NCBI RefSeq assembly: GCF_014084125.1
Contig: NZ_CP048405.1
Location: 5,642,001 to 5,706,000 of the forward strand
Direction: 5' to 3'
DNA from: Streptacidiphilus sp. PB12-B1b
Lineage (GTDB): Bacteria; Actinomycetota; Actinomycetes; Streptomycetales; Streptomycetaceae
DNA: 64,000 nt
How positions within the stretch are numbered: position 1 is the first letter of the stretch; each line of letters begins with the position of its first letter. Positions 26,199-34,486 of the stretch are shown here, piece after piece. The position numbers were made by a program, and so were the translations under genes. The notes below the pieces were generated by a model. It saw only the letters and a program-made list of their open reading frames with translations. It made no database searches and was not told where the DNA came from.

Positions 26199-26654
26199 CT
26201 ACTCAAGTGGACTGACGGTGCGCGAGTTGATGCCGACCGCGACGTATGCCTGGGGCGGGAAACCGAAGATGAAGAGCGGCTCGCCGAGTTGGGGGCCGAG
26301 CGGCCAGCGCAGGGTGACGTTCTGGTAGGGCTCCATGCAGCCGTGCTGTTCCAGGAGCTTCGTGGCCCCGGCGAGTGTGAGTTCGTAGTCCGGGGCGAGA
26401 GTCCGGTCTTCCAGCCAGGGCTGGTCGACGTACTGGAGTTCACCGAGGGTGCCGGCCGTCGCCGGAGCGAAGACGGTTCCGCCGCCTGCGGCGTGGAAGA
26501 CGAACCTCCAGGTGAGCATGTGCTCGGGGGCCGGGGTGATGGTCGAGGGGGAGAACACGGGTGAGGTTCCGTCGGCCTCCAGGAGCTCGGCTCCAGGGTA
26601 TCCCGCGAGGACCTTCTTGAATGCCTGTGCCTTCAGTTGCTCAAAGGTGAGCAT
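26199..26654 (-). CDS. 151-aa uncharacterised protein, last gene of the A/B-module operon
   Basis: ATG at 26652-26654 with AAGGAG seven bases upstream. The protein starts MLTFEQLKAQAFKKVLAGYP and then has a strand-rich domain (HMLTWRFVFHAAGGGTVFA, NVTLRWPLGPQ, EPLFIFGFPPQAYVAVG). No signal peptide, no membrane helix. I do not recognise it; the size and composition fit a small accessory, chaperone-like or immunity-like protein. It lies 119 bp after the 601-aa gene on the same strand. Confidence 0.7.
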   Translation of the reverse strand: MLTFEQLKAQAFKKVLAGYPGAELLEADGTSPVFSPSTITPAPEHMLTWRFVFHAAGGGTVFAPATAGTLGELQYVDQPWLEDRTLAPDYELTLAGATKLLEQHGCMEPYQNVTLRWPLGPQLGEPLFIFGFPPQAYVAVGINSRTVSPLE

Positions 26655-26773
26655 GTGCGTCTCCTTCGTTGATTCCGCGCAGCCGGACAGGGGGCGGCGC
26701 GATGTGGGTTTTCTTTGGAGCGTGGAGCTGCTCCGGCGGATGGGGCCTTCGGCCGGCGCCCGTGCGCCTGTTA

Positions 26774-28579
26774 CTAGTTGTGTGTGTCCTGGTAGGTCCC
26801 TACGGAGCCGGCGACGGGGACGATCGCGATGAGCTTCACCGGCGTGGGGGTTCCTGCGTCGTTGAAGAAGCGGCGGAAGACGTACCACTCGGTGGCCATT
26901 TGGAGGGGGTCGGGCGGCAGTGCGAGGGAGGGATGGGCCTTGCCGTCGATGTCGACGGTTTCCGACCAGCCGCTGATGGGGGAGGGGCCGCTGCCGTTGG
27001 CGTAACCGACGGCGTAGGCCACCTGCGCCTGGGAACTCCACACGCTGTCCGCGGGGGCCTTGTCGGGCCAGGACGCGGAGTCGGGGAGTGTGGGAGCGGC
27101 CTGGGGTCTCCTGGGCGGCATGTTCTGGTTCCAGGTGGTGAGGCTGTCGGCCCACTGCTTCGCGGTCTGCGCGGCTCCGCCGTAGCGGTTCTGCAGATCG
27201 GTGGTCACGGCCAGGACGTGCTGGTCGTGGTCGTTCTGCGCATCGGACTGGTGTTGCGCCTGGTAGGTGTGGCAGGCGCTGCCCTCGGTGGTGTCCCAGT
27301 GCATGTGGGTGGTGATGGCACCGCCGTCGGCGGCGTCGGTGTAGGTCCAGCCCCAGCTCGTCTCCACGTTGGCGGTCCGGCCCGTCCAGACGGTGTGGCT
27401 GACGGAGGCTCGGAACACGGTGCTGATCTGGGAGAGTCTGTCGGTCGTGCGTGTCTGCGCCAGGACTGCGATGCGCTCGGCGCACCCTGTGACGCCGCCG
27501 CCTCCTTGAACGTGGATGAGCAGGGTTGCGTAGGCTGCGTACCAGGCGTCGGTGTAGGTAGCGAAGTCCCCGTCGTTGCTGTCGTTCGAAGCGACCTCGG
27601 CGAGTTTCGCATAGAGCTGGATGATCATCTTCAGGGTGACGGTGTACATCGACTCGGCGAGCACGAGGATCCGCAGTGCGTCGTCGTTGTTGTCCATCAT
27701 CCCGTTCATCTGGGCGATACCCACATAGAGCGGACTGTTGACGGACGCTGCGAACTGCAGCTGGCTGATGGTCTCCGTCATGAACACGGGGTCGACGCCG
27801 AGCATGCCCTGCTCGGCCTGCATGGACTGCAGGGATCCCGCATACTGGTTGATGTAGCTGGCTACATTGGCGAAGAGCTGGTCCTCCAGGTAGGTCGTGA
27901 TGCTCCGCACTGCCGCATCGAAGGGGTTGTCCTGGTTGGTCGGGATGAGCAGGTCCAGCAGGCTGATCGCGGCTGCGGCGACGGGGCCCCAGGGCGGAGG
28001 GAGGGCGAACGCGAGGTTCTGAGCGACGGACAGAGCGGCCGTCAGTACGGTGTCCGCGGTGTCGCCGAGCTGCGCCCGTGTGGTGAGGGGGGTCGGCGCG
28101 GGCAGGTCGGCCAGTCGGAAGATGCCCGACGAGGTGTCCAGGACGATGTGGGACAGGATGAAGTCGGTGACGCCCATGCTGGTCGTGCGCTCGTAGACGA
28201 CTGTGCCGGGCGGATAGGAGCCGAACGGCTGAGCGAGGACGCTCAAGGTGTCGTCGACGAGGAGGTCCCCGTCCGGCAGGCGGTAGAGCACGCGCAGTGT
28301 CGCCACGAGACGGTCGCGTGCGGCGGTGATCCGGTCCTGCTCTGCTTTCGGGAGGGTGAGTCGGAGCTGTTGGTCCGCCGCCAGGACCGGATCGTCCTCG
28401 TCGACGGCCGCTACGGGAGGCACCGGGGGCGGCAGACCGATGCTGCCCTCCCCGCCGGCAGTGGCGAGCAGGGCTGCGACCGTGCCGGCAAGGTAGGCGG
28501 TCTGGTCGAAGCCGGGGTTCACTGAACGGACGTGCACCAGGGGCAGAAGCTCGCCGGGTATCGTCGTGGTGTCGGTCAT
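26774..28579 (-). CDS. Module-B protein (601 aa): delta-endotoxin-like helical domain plus Fn3-like tail
   Basis: Start ATG 28577-28579 (MTDTTTIPGELLPLV). After about 165 residues comes a helical block: AQNLAFALPPPWG (PPPWG at 194-198), a hydrophobic stretch AAAAISLLDLLIPTN, then helices with YINQYAGSLQSM, ILVLAESMYTVTLKMIIQLY and a TDAWYAAYATLLIHVQ segment. This order resembles the pore-forming N-terminal domain of Cry toxins (the LWPSN turn, the VYAQAVNLHLLLL helix and the YTDYCVKWY helix). The C-terminal 100 residues look like a fibronectin-III-like sandwich ending in GTYQDTHN. The 839-aa neighbour shares the whole module. No secretion signal. The toxin role is inference. Confidence 0.72.
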   Translation of the reverse strand: MTDTTTIPGELLPLVHVRSVNPGFDQTAYLAGTVAALLATAGGEGSIGLPPPVPPVAAVDEDDPVLAADQQLRLTLPKAEQDRITAARDRLVATLRVLYRLPDGDLLVDDTLSVLAQPFGSYPPGTVVYERTTSMGVTDFILSHIVLDTSSGIFRLADLPAPTPLTTRAQLGDTADTVLTAALSVAQNLAFALPPPWGPVAAAAISLLDLLIPTNQDNPFDAAVRSITTYLEDQLFANVASYINQYAGSLQSMQAEQGMLGVDPVFMTETISQLQFAASVNSPLYVGIAQMNGMMDNNDDALRILVLAESMYTVTLKMIIQLYAKLAEVASNDSNDGDFATYTDAWYAAYATLLIHVQGGGGVTGCAERIAVLAQTRTTDRLSQISTVFRASVSHTVWTGRTANVETSWGWTYTDAADGGAITTHMHWDTTEGSACHTYQAQHQSDAQNDHDQHVLAVTTDLQNRYGGAAQTAKQWADSLTTWNQNMPPRRPQAAPTLPDSASWPDKAPADSVWSSQAQVAYAVGYANGSGPSPISGWSETVDIDGKAHPSLALPPDPLQMATEWYVFRRFFNDAGTPTPVKLIAIVPVAGSVGTYQDTHN

Positions 28580-28764
28580 GGCGTTCGGCTTTCTTGGTCC
28601 GATGGGGCGCGCTGTGTTGAGGCGGGGGCCTTCCGCGCCCCTGGTCGCGGGGTCGGCATGCCGAGCGAGGGCGTGGACCGGCCCTTCGTGATCCGTACCG
28701 TCGTGTCCGGTCCCGGGTGGTGCCGCAGGGGTTGGGGCAGCGGATGGGGCGGTCGGGCCCGGCG
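28580..28764 (-). other. Spacer between module-AB and module-B genes
   Basis: 185 bp without a gene. It contains short GC-rich inverted repeats, for example around GGTCGGCATGCCGA near 28650-28665. A weak purine-rich ribosome site (AAGAAAG) lies before the 601-aa start. Nothing more can be supported. Confidence 0.4.
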
Positions 28765-31284
28765 TCAGTTCTTGGTGTCCTGGTAGGTCGTCATGGCCGT
28801 ACCGGTGGAGACGCCCACCAGCCGCATGGGGCTGGTGCCGCCGTCGTCGTCTGCGAACTGCCGGTAGACACGGATGCCGGAGGTCATGTGTGTCGGGTCC
28901 GGCGCCAGGGCGAGGGTGGGGTGGGCCCGGCCCTGCAGCAGCGTGTAGTCGGACCAGGCGCTGAGTGCGGAGGGGCCGCCGCTGTTGACGTTCATCGCGG
29001 CGTAGCGCACCTGGGTGTAGACCGTCCAGGGGGAGCCGGTCGGGGCGGCTGCGCCCCACCCGGTGTCCTGGACCTGCGGAGGGGCCTGAGGCGCCTGGGG
29101 AGGCATGTGGTGTTCCCAGTCCAGGATGGCGTTCTGCCATTCGCGGAGGGTCTTGCGTGCGGGAAGGTAGAGGGTGTCGAGCGCCGTGGTGATCTGGATC
29201 ACGTAGTCATGGAAGTTCTGGTTGACGGTGGTGGGGTCGCTGCCCGTCACGAAGTGCGTGTAGGTGTCGTCTCCCACGCCGGGGTCCTCGTCCGTGAAGG
29301 TCCACCCGGCGACGCTCTGTCCCTGGATGATCCTGGTGGTCTGGAAGGGAGTCTTGATCTCGGACAGGCGCTGGGTGCACCGGCCTTCGATGTAGTCCGC
29401 GATCTGTTCGATGCATCCGGGGGCGCCGGCACCGCCTCGGGTGTGGACGAGCAGGTCGACGTAGGTGCCCATCCAGGCGTCCGCCTGCTGGGCGAACCCG
29501 GCGTCGTCGCCGGCGTCTTGGGCGATATCCGCCAAGGTGGCCTGGAGTTGGACGATCATTTTCAGGGACAGGACCGCCAGGGACTCGGCCAGCATGCTCA
29601 CCGGGAACGCGTTGTCGGTCTGGGTGCGCAGGAAGTCCAACTTCGCGATCTGCACGAAGAGCTGCCCGTTCGGGCTGGTGGCTTCCGCTAGGTAGTTGAG
29701 CTGCTCGGTGATGTAGGCCGCGCCGGGGTGGGTCAGCAGTTGCAGTTTCGCCTGGAGCTGCTGGAGCCAGGTGGCGTACGTCTGCAGGTACTCCGCTGAT
29801 TCCTGGACCTGTTCGAGCGTCAGGAAGGTCCGCAGCCCGTCCATGGCCTGCTGGAAGGGGTCCTCTGCGTTGTTCGGCAGGAGCATGTCGATCAGGCTGA
29901 TCGCCGCTGACCCGATGGCGCCCCACGGGGGCGGCATGATCCAGGCCAGGTTTCCGGCCAGTGACAGTGCGGCATGGAGGCCGTCGCTCCAGTCGACGCT
30001 GCCTGTCGACAGCGCCAGGGGGGCCGGTGCGGCCGGAGCGTCCTGGCCGAGGGTCCTAAGCTGCGGATACAGCAGGGCGAGGGTGGCCATGTTGGTCTGC
30101 CGCAGGATGACCGACGTGCCGACTGCTATCGCCCCGAAGGGCTCCTGCAGGGTTGCGGACACCGTGCGGGTGACCGATTCGCCGGGTAGCAGCGGCAGGT
30201 CGGCACCGGGTGACGACATGGCGGCCGACCGTCCCATTGCAGGGCCGAGGGGGCCGGTCCGGGTGCCGAACGGCAGGCCGGGCCACTCCAGGGGCCGCAC
30301 ACCGTGGAGTTCCCGGAAGCCGCGTGCCCAGGCCCGCAGGTAGGCGTCGGGATGGCGGCCCGGTTCGAGTGCGACGAGTGCGACCACGGGCCGAGGCGAC
30401 GCGGACGGTGCCGCCAGGTCGGCGCGCGGGGCGGTGCCGGTCTTCATGTGGAAGATCCAGCACAGCGCCAGCAGGAGGACGTCCGCGGCGGCGATGCGGG
30501 GAAGGATGTCGCCTTCGTATGCCTTGGTGATCACACTGCGGTATATGACCGAGGTGTTGCCGTTGTTCTGGTTGACCAGGTTCACCAGGTCGGTGACGTA
30601 GTCGGCCTTGTCCTGCTCGGTGTCCCAGATGAAGGTGACGTCGTCCGGGCACATCTCCTCGGTGCACCGCATGAACAGCGCCTGGTCGATCGGCGTGAGC
30701 GAACCGGGGTACTTGTCGACGTAGTCGGCCAGTGTTGTCCAGTACTTCGCGTCCGGCAGGTCCTGCCACGCCTGGACCAGGGCCTTGAGGGTGTCCGTGG
30801 TCTGCGTCGGAACGGTGGGCAGGTCGTCCACGGGCTGCTTCGCGGAGAGGCGCTTGAGGTACTCCACCAGCAGGTAGATCCCGCCCCCCACGGCGGTCAG
30901 ACCGATGCATAGGCCGATCCAGCGGGCCGTGCCCCATTCCTTGGCCCTTTCCGGCTGCTGCTTCGTCAGTTCGTCGGCGTTTTCCGCCGACTTCTGGAAC
31001 GCCTCCAGCTGCGACGACGGGGTCTGGTCCGCGACGGCGACCTGCGGTGGCCCGTCGCTACCCGGGGGAGCGATGTTGTTCGCCGGCGTCGTGGTGGCGA
31101 TGGCTGTCTCGTTCACCTGGTCAGCGACGCTGAGCACGGTCTGAGTCGCTTCTGCGACGAGGGTTTTTTCGTTCTCCTCCACGACTTGGACGGCGTTGTC
31201 CTCGATCGTCTCCTGCTCCCGCTCGCGCTCCTCGTCGGTCGCCGGCTCGGGCGAGAGTCCTTCGTGTTCCGGCGGTGTGCTCAT
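28765..31284 (-). CDS. Fused module A+B protein (839 aa) of the toxin-like operon
   Basis: Start ATG 31282-31284 with GGAAGG upstream. Residues 10-110 are acidic and helical (likely coiled coil). A transmembrane segment follows at about 122-143 (WIGLCIGLTAVGGGIYLLVE). Residues 180-285 (YWTTLADYVDKYP, DKADYVTDLVNLVNQNNGNT) match the C-terminal domain of the 299-aa protein. From about residue 355 the protein is a module B: LAWIMPPPWG at 446-455, SAAISLIDMLLPNN, helices with SMLAESLAVLSLKMIVQLQ, then an Fn3-like tail ending TTYQDTKN, parallel to the 601-aa protein. So it is a fusion of the two neighbours' folds, plausibly a membrane-tethered component. Confidence 0.75.
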   Translation of the reverse strand: MSTPPEHEGLSPEPATDEEREREQETIEDNAVQVVEENEKTLVAEATQTVLSVADQVNETAIATTTPANNIAPPGSDGPPQVAVADQTPSSQLEAFQKSAENADELTKQQPERAKEWGTARWIGLCIGLTAVGGGIYLLVEYLKRLSAKQPVDDLPTVPTQTTDTLKALVQAWQDLPDAKYWTTLADYVDKYPGSLTPIDQALFMRCTEEMCPDDVTFIWDTEQDKADYVTDLVNLVNQNNGNTSVIYRSVITKAYEGDILPRIAAADVLLLALCWIFHMKTGTAPRADLAAPSASPRPVVALVALEPGRHPDAYLRAWARGFRELHGVRPLEWPGLPFGTRTGPLGPAMGRSAAMSSPGADLPLLPGESVTRTVSATLQEPFGAIAVGTSVILRQTNMATLALLYPQLRTLGQDAPAAPAPLALSTGSVDWSDGLHAALSLAGNLAWIMPPPWGAIGSAAISLIDMLLPNNAEDPFQQAMDGLRTFLTLEQVQESAEYLQTYATWLQQLQAKLQLLTHPGAAYITEQLNYLAEATSPNGQLFVQIAKLDFLRTQTDNAFPVSMLAESLAVLSLKMIVQLQATLADIAQDAGDDAGFAQQADAWMGTYVDLLVHTRGGAGAPGCIEQIADYIEGRCTQRLSEIKTPFQTTRIIQGQSVAGWTFTDEDPGVGDDTYTHFVTGSDPTTVNQNFHDYVIQITTALDTLYLPARKTLREWQNAILDWEHHMPPQAPQAPPQVQDTGWGAAAPTGSPWTVYTQVRYAAMNVNSGGPSALSAWSDYTLLQGRAHPTLALAPDPTHMTSGIRVYRQFADDDGGTSPMRLVGVSTGTAMTTYQDTKN

Positions 31285-31333
31285 GGTGTCGGCCTTCCGG
31301 GTCACTCGTCAGCGATAGCGGTTAAGGGCGGCT

Positions 31334-31357
31334 CGGCGCCCCCCGGAAGGGGCGCCG
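31334..31357. terminator. GC hairpin between module-A and module-AB genes
   Basis: A perfect 9-bp stem, CGGCGCCCC with GGGGCGCCG, around a CCGGAA loop, in the 141-bp gap between two minus-strand genes. There is no U-tract. It may act as an attenuator or an RNA-stability element that sets the ratio of the first product to the later ones. Confidence 0.45.
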
Positions 31358-31425
31358 GCGACCCGCGTCTGGGACTGCTCCTGTGGCCAGGCTCGAGGCA
31401 GGCCCGTGCCCGGCCGTACCACGCG

Positions 31426-32325
31426 CTACTTGATGTCGTTGACCTGGGCGATGATCTGGGCCAGAGCCAGTCGCACGAGGTCACCGGCCACGGCACGCGG
31501 CAGCTTCACCACCGTGCCGGGCTGCGAGTCGTCTCCTGCGTACTGGAACGAATTGACCGTGACGTAGATGGAAGCCGCGGTCCCGTTCCAGTAGGCGTCG
31601 ACCAGCTCGTTGACGAAGGCCACCTTGTCCGCACCGTTGGCCCACGTCCAGACGCCGAGGTTGGGGAACCAGTCGATGACGTAATTCATCATCGCCATCT
31701 GGTCGGTGAGGTAGAGGGTCCAGTCCCGCTTCATGCCCACCCAGATGGAGAGCTGGGACCAGAACTCGTCGTCGCTGGTGCTCTTGATGTACGAGTACAG
31801 CTCCTCCAGTTTCTGATCGACCGTCGGGTCACCCGTCTCCGGAGGCGCATCGCCCGCTTGGGCGGCGTTGACCGTCTGCACGATCGCGACGATCCAGCTC
31901 CCGAAGTTGGAGAGCGCGATGACGCCTGTGAGCAGACCCATGGCGATCGCGCACTTGAGTTCCTTCTTGCTGAACTCCGTTCCCCGGTCGGCGGCGTCAG
32001 CATCCTCGATGTGCTTGGTGAGCTTCTTCGCGACGGTGATCAGATCTTTGAGAGCCGCCGTCTCCTTTTTCTGGTTCTGCGAGCTCTCGTCCTTGAAGTC
32101 ATCGGCCAGCTCGACGAGCCTTTCCATGGTGTCGTGTGTGTCGGTCTTGAGGATTGCCTGCGTGATGAACGCGGACTGCTGATTCAAGGCGATGTTCATC
32201 TGGGCCAGGTTCCTGCTCATCTTGTCCAGCCCGTTGACGAGGGATTCGTCGATCTCCCGTCGGTCGGTATCGGTAACCCTTTTCTCCGGGATCTTCGCGT
32301 CCCCCCCACGACCAGGATGAGTCAC
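31426..32325 (-). CDS. Module-A protein (299 aa): coiled coil, membrane segment, helical C-domain
   Basis: GTG 32323-32325 is chosen because GGAGGA lies at ideal distance upstream. Residues 20-120 are charged helices, probably coiled coil (LDKMSRNLAQMNIALNQQSA, KKETAALKDLITVAKKLTKH). A long hydrophobic segment follows at about 124-152 (CAIAMGLLTGVIALSNFGSW). The C-terminal 130 residues (DEFWSQLSIWVGMKRDW, DKVAFVNELVDAYWNGTAAS) match the corresponding domain of the 839-aa protein. No signal peptide precedes the coiled coil. It is the first gene of the operon, so it should be the most expressed; membrane anchoring or pore formation is inferred. Confidence 0.72.
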   Translation of the reverse strand: MTHPGRGGDAKIPEKRVTDTDRREIDESLVNGLDKMSRNLAQMNIALNQQSAFITQAILKTDTHDTMERLVELADDFKDESSQNQKKETAALKDLITVAKKLTKHIEDADAADRGTEFSKKELKCAIAMGLLTGVIALSNFGSWIVAIVQTVNAAQAGDAPPETGDPTVDQKLEELYSYIKSTSDDEFWSQLSIWVGMKRDWTLYLTDQMAMMNYVIDWFPNLGVWTWANGADKVAFVNELVDAYWNGTAASIYVTVNSFQYAGDDSQPGTVVKLPRAVAGDLVRLALAQIIAQVNDIK

Positions 32326-33006
32326 GGTGTTCCTCCGTTTCGGTAGCGGTTCGGAGAGCGGGCCGGTAGCTGAATGGTCAGAGCGGTTCTGGATCACCCG
32401 GTAGGCCCGTGTCCTGTTTCAGTGGGCAGCTCCGGTGGAACCGGCGCGCTCTGAGCAGAATTTTCAGGCACCCAGCCGGGATGCCCCGGGGGTCACTCCG
32501 CTGATCTCGTCGTGACCGGCTCGGAGGGCGAGCGCCCCTGTTGTGACCGGCCATCGAGCCAGCTGGGGGCGCACGAGATTTCACGTGCGCCCCCTTCGGG
32601 GCGGGGCCCCACCTAACGATCCAGGTGGTTGGCATCGTTGATTCGTTCAGTTTGGCTTCGCCGGGTAGGCAGGACCGGGCGTGCCGCGAGAATCTCGCTA
32701 CGGGCACTAGTCAGAGTCGGATGCGGATGCTAGACCGTAGGGAATCGCCCTCCACTTCAGCATCACAGGGACCGTCTGTCCATGCTCGGTCAATTTCCTG
32801 GAGATGTACGGTGCGATCACCCGAACGCGCCTGTGCGGATGGGCGTAATCCCGTCGAATTCTGCGTGCCCGGCGACCTGCTGCCGGGCACGCAACAGGAA
32901 GAGCAAAGTCGACAGGGCGTTCCTCCGAGCCGAAACGGCTGCATGAGCGAGTCGTCGAATGCTTCGAAGACGTCTTAAGCAACCGCACGTCAGAGCGAGG
33001 ACCATC
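32326..33006. promoter_or_regulatory. Divergent regulatory region between the toxin-like operon and the sigma-like gene
   Basis: About 680 bp without a believable gene on either strand. It must hold the promoters for the minus-strand four-gene operon and the plus-strand sigma-like gene, and it contains one strong hairpin (listed separately). The stretch 32620-32720 is less GC-rich than its surroundings. I cannot point to a specific -10/-35 pair. Confidence 0.45.
32565..32594. terminator. Strong hairpin in the divergent region
   Basis: An 11-bp perfect stem, GGGGGCGCACG with CGTGCGCCCCC, around an 8-base loop AGATTTCA. It could insulate the two divergent units or mark the end of an unseen short transcript. 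No U-tract follows on either strand, which is common for actinobacterial terminators. Confidence 0.55.
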
Positions 33007-33774
33007 ATGGACGTCAGCTCGAAATACCGTCCTGGCAGCAGTGCCAACCCATTCGACCCCTGTTGGATCGCGGAGCAGCTGGCGCCGATGGCCGCCCGCG
33101 CCGCCGCCGGCGAACCTTCCAGCCTGTTGTCGGACCAGTTGTTCGAGTCGATCTGGCCGTGGGCGCTGCGCACGGCGGAACGCTGGGCCCGCCTGGTTCC
33201 CCCCGGAGCCGACCGTGACGCGGTGAAGAGCGACGTGCTGTGGGAGGTGTTCCAGGCGACCAGGCGCATCGAGTGGCCTCGTTACCAGGTCTGGCCGGCT
33301 CTCCTCAAGGCCCGTATGCGTGGCGGCTTCACAGCGGCGGGAAGGACGGACGATCCACTGACACGTGGACAGCGCCGCGCCCGCAACCAGTACCTGAAGT
33401 GCACGGAGACGCGCACGCACCTCTTGGGCCGTCAGCTGACCAGCAGTGAGCTGCTTTCCTTGGCCGAGGCCTTGGGAGCACGCGAGTCGGTCATTCCCGT
33501 GATGACCGGCCGGAGCATCGTCACCAGTCTGCAGGGCGACGCCGTGTTGCAGGCCTCCCTGGCGGACCCGTCGGACACTCCGGAAACCACCGCCATCCGT
33601 TCGGTCACCTGCCAAGGCGTGCGTTCGTGGATAGAACAGGACCTGCCCAGGCCTCTCGCGCACCAGCTGACCACCATGCTTCACGGGCCCTCGGAGAAGA
33701 TCCGCCTCAATGCCCGGGAACGCGGCCGGCTCAGGGCGTATCTACCCGCACTCCTCAAGCGCGTCGCTGCCTGA
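33007..33774 (+). CDS. Divergent sigma-70-like regulator (FliA/WhiG type, degenerate region 4)
   Basis: 255 aa from ATG 33007. Residues 40-110 resemble sigma region 2 (FESIWPWALRTAERWARLV, DAVKSDVLWEVFQATRRIEW). Residues 105-160 resemble region 3 of the SigF/WhiG type (ARMRGGFTAAGRTDDPLTRG, RNQYLKCTETRTHLLGRQLT then SSELLSLAEALG). The C-terminal part has a possible but weak helix-turn-helix (ARERGRLRAYLPALLKRV). It is transcribed away from the A/B-module operon across a shared 680-bp region, so local control of that operon is a reasonable inference. It could alternatively be an anti-activator that only mimics a sigma fold. Confidence 0.6.
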   Translation: MDVSSKYRPGSSANPFDPCWIAEQLAPMAARAAAGEPSSLLSDQLFESIWPWALRTAERWARLVPPGADRDAVKSDVLWEVFQATRRIEWPRYQVWPALLKARMRGGFTAAGRTDDPLTRGQRRARNQYLKCTETRTHLLGRQLTSSELLSLAEALGARESVIPVMTGRSIVTSLQGDAVLQASLADPSDTPETTAIRSVTCQGVRSWIEQDLPRPLAHQLTTMLHGPSEKIRLNARERGRLRAYLPALLKRVAA

Positions 33775-34246
33775 GAGAGGGCCGGGAGCCGTCCCAGGCG
33801 CCGCCGGGACGTTTCTCGGCCGGGTTCCGCCCGAGAACCTCCGGCATCGGCCCCTGCGCTCACCACGACGGTTCCCCTTGCGCCGCCCCGGCGGCCACGC
33901 CTTCAGCCAGGTGTCCGTGGTGCGGTCGTGGCGGACGAGGTGGAGCTGTTCCATCTCCCGGAGCCAGCCCTGCATGGCCCAACGTCCCCAACGCTGCCGG
34001 AAGAAAGCCCCGTTGCGCAGTATGTCGTCCAGGTGTTCGACCGGGGGTCTGCTGCTTCATGCAGGCTGGCGCTTGGCCCGGGTTGGGTCCGGCTGGACTG
34101 TCAGCGAACGGATTCCGGCTCCGGCTCGTCCCAGGACCTGCTGACCAGCAGTGAGTTCAGCGGACGCTCGCGGAGGCACCGATCAAGAGGCCCCCGGCGC
34201 GGCGCCCGGCCGCCTACCTCTCGCCCCGGCCGGCAGCCGGGCAGCG
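33775..34246. other. Region with no confident gene; possible orphan coding remnant
   Basis: About 470 bp. The minus strand at roughly 33850-34045 encodes EHLDDILRNGAFFRQRWGRW then AMQGWLREMEQLHLVRHDRT, which reads like real protein, but it follows an in-frame stop and has no start. I do not recognise the family. The rest is without coding signal. Confidence 0.35.
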
Positions 34247-34429
34247 TCAGAGCTCCGACTGGGTGCGAGCAGCGACGCGCGTCCCGGTTGCTGATCGGTC
34301 GGGTGGTGGGATGTCGGAGGTGGGGTTGGTGATCCGAGCGAGGGTGTCGAGGAAGTCGTCGGTGTCGGGGGGCGGGCAGTGCTGGTCGAGGTGGCGGGCG
34401 GCGTCTTTGAGGATGTCCTCGGTGGTCAT
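34247..34429 (-). CDS. 60-aa small hypothetical protein
   Basis: ATG at 34427-34429 with GGAGAG upstream. The sequence MTTEDILKDAARHLDQHCPP then DTDDFLDTLARITNPTSD is acidic and helical, with normal third-position GC bias, so it is probably a real short gene. No family is recognised. It is divergent from the sigma-region-4 gene that follows. Confidence 0.5.
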   Translation of the reverse strand: MTTEDILKDAARHLDQHCPPPDTDDFLDTLARITNPTSDIPPPDRSATGTRVAARTQSEL

Positions 34430-34486
34430 GGGGTGGTGCTCTCCGGGTCGTGGTGGCTGGGGTTCAGGGTGCGGTCCAGGTAGCGC

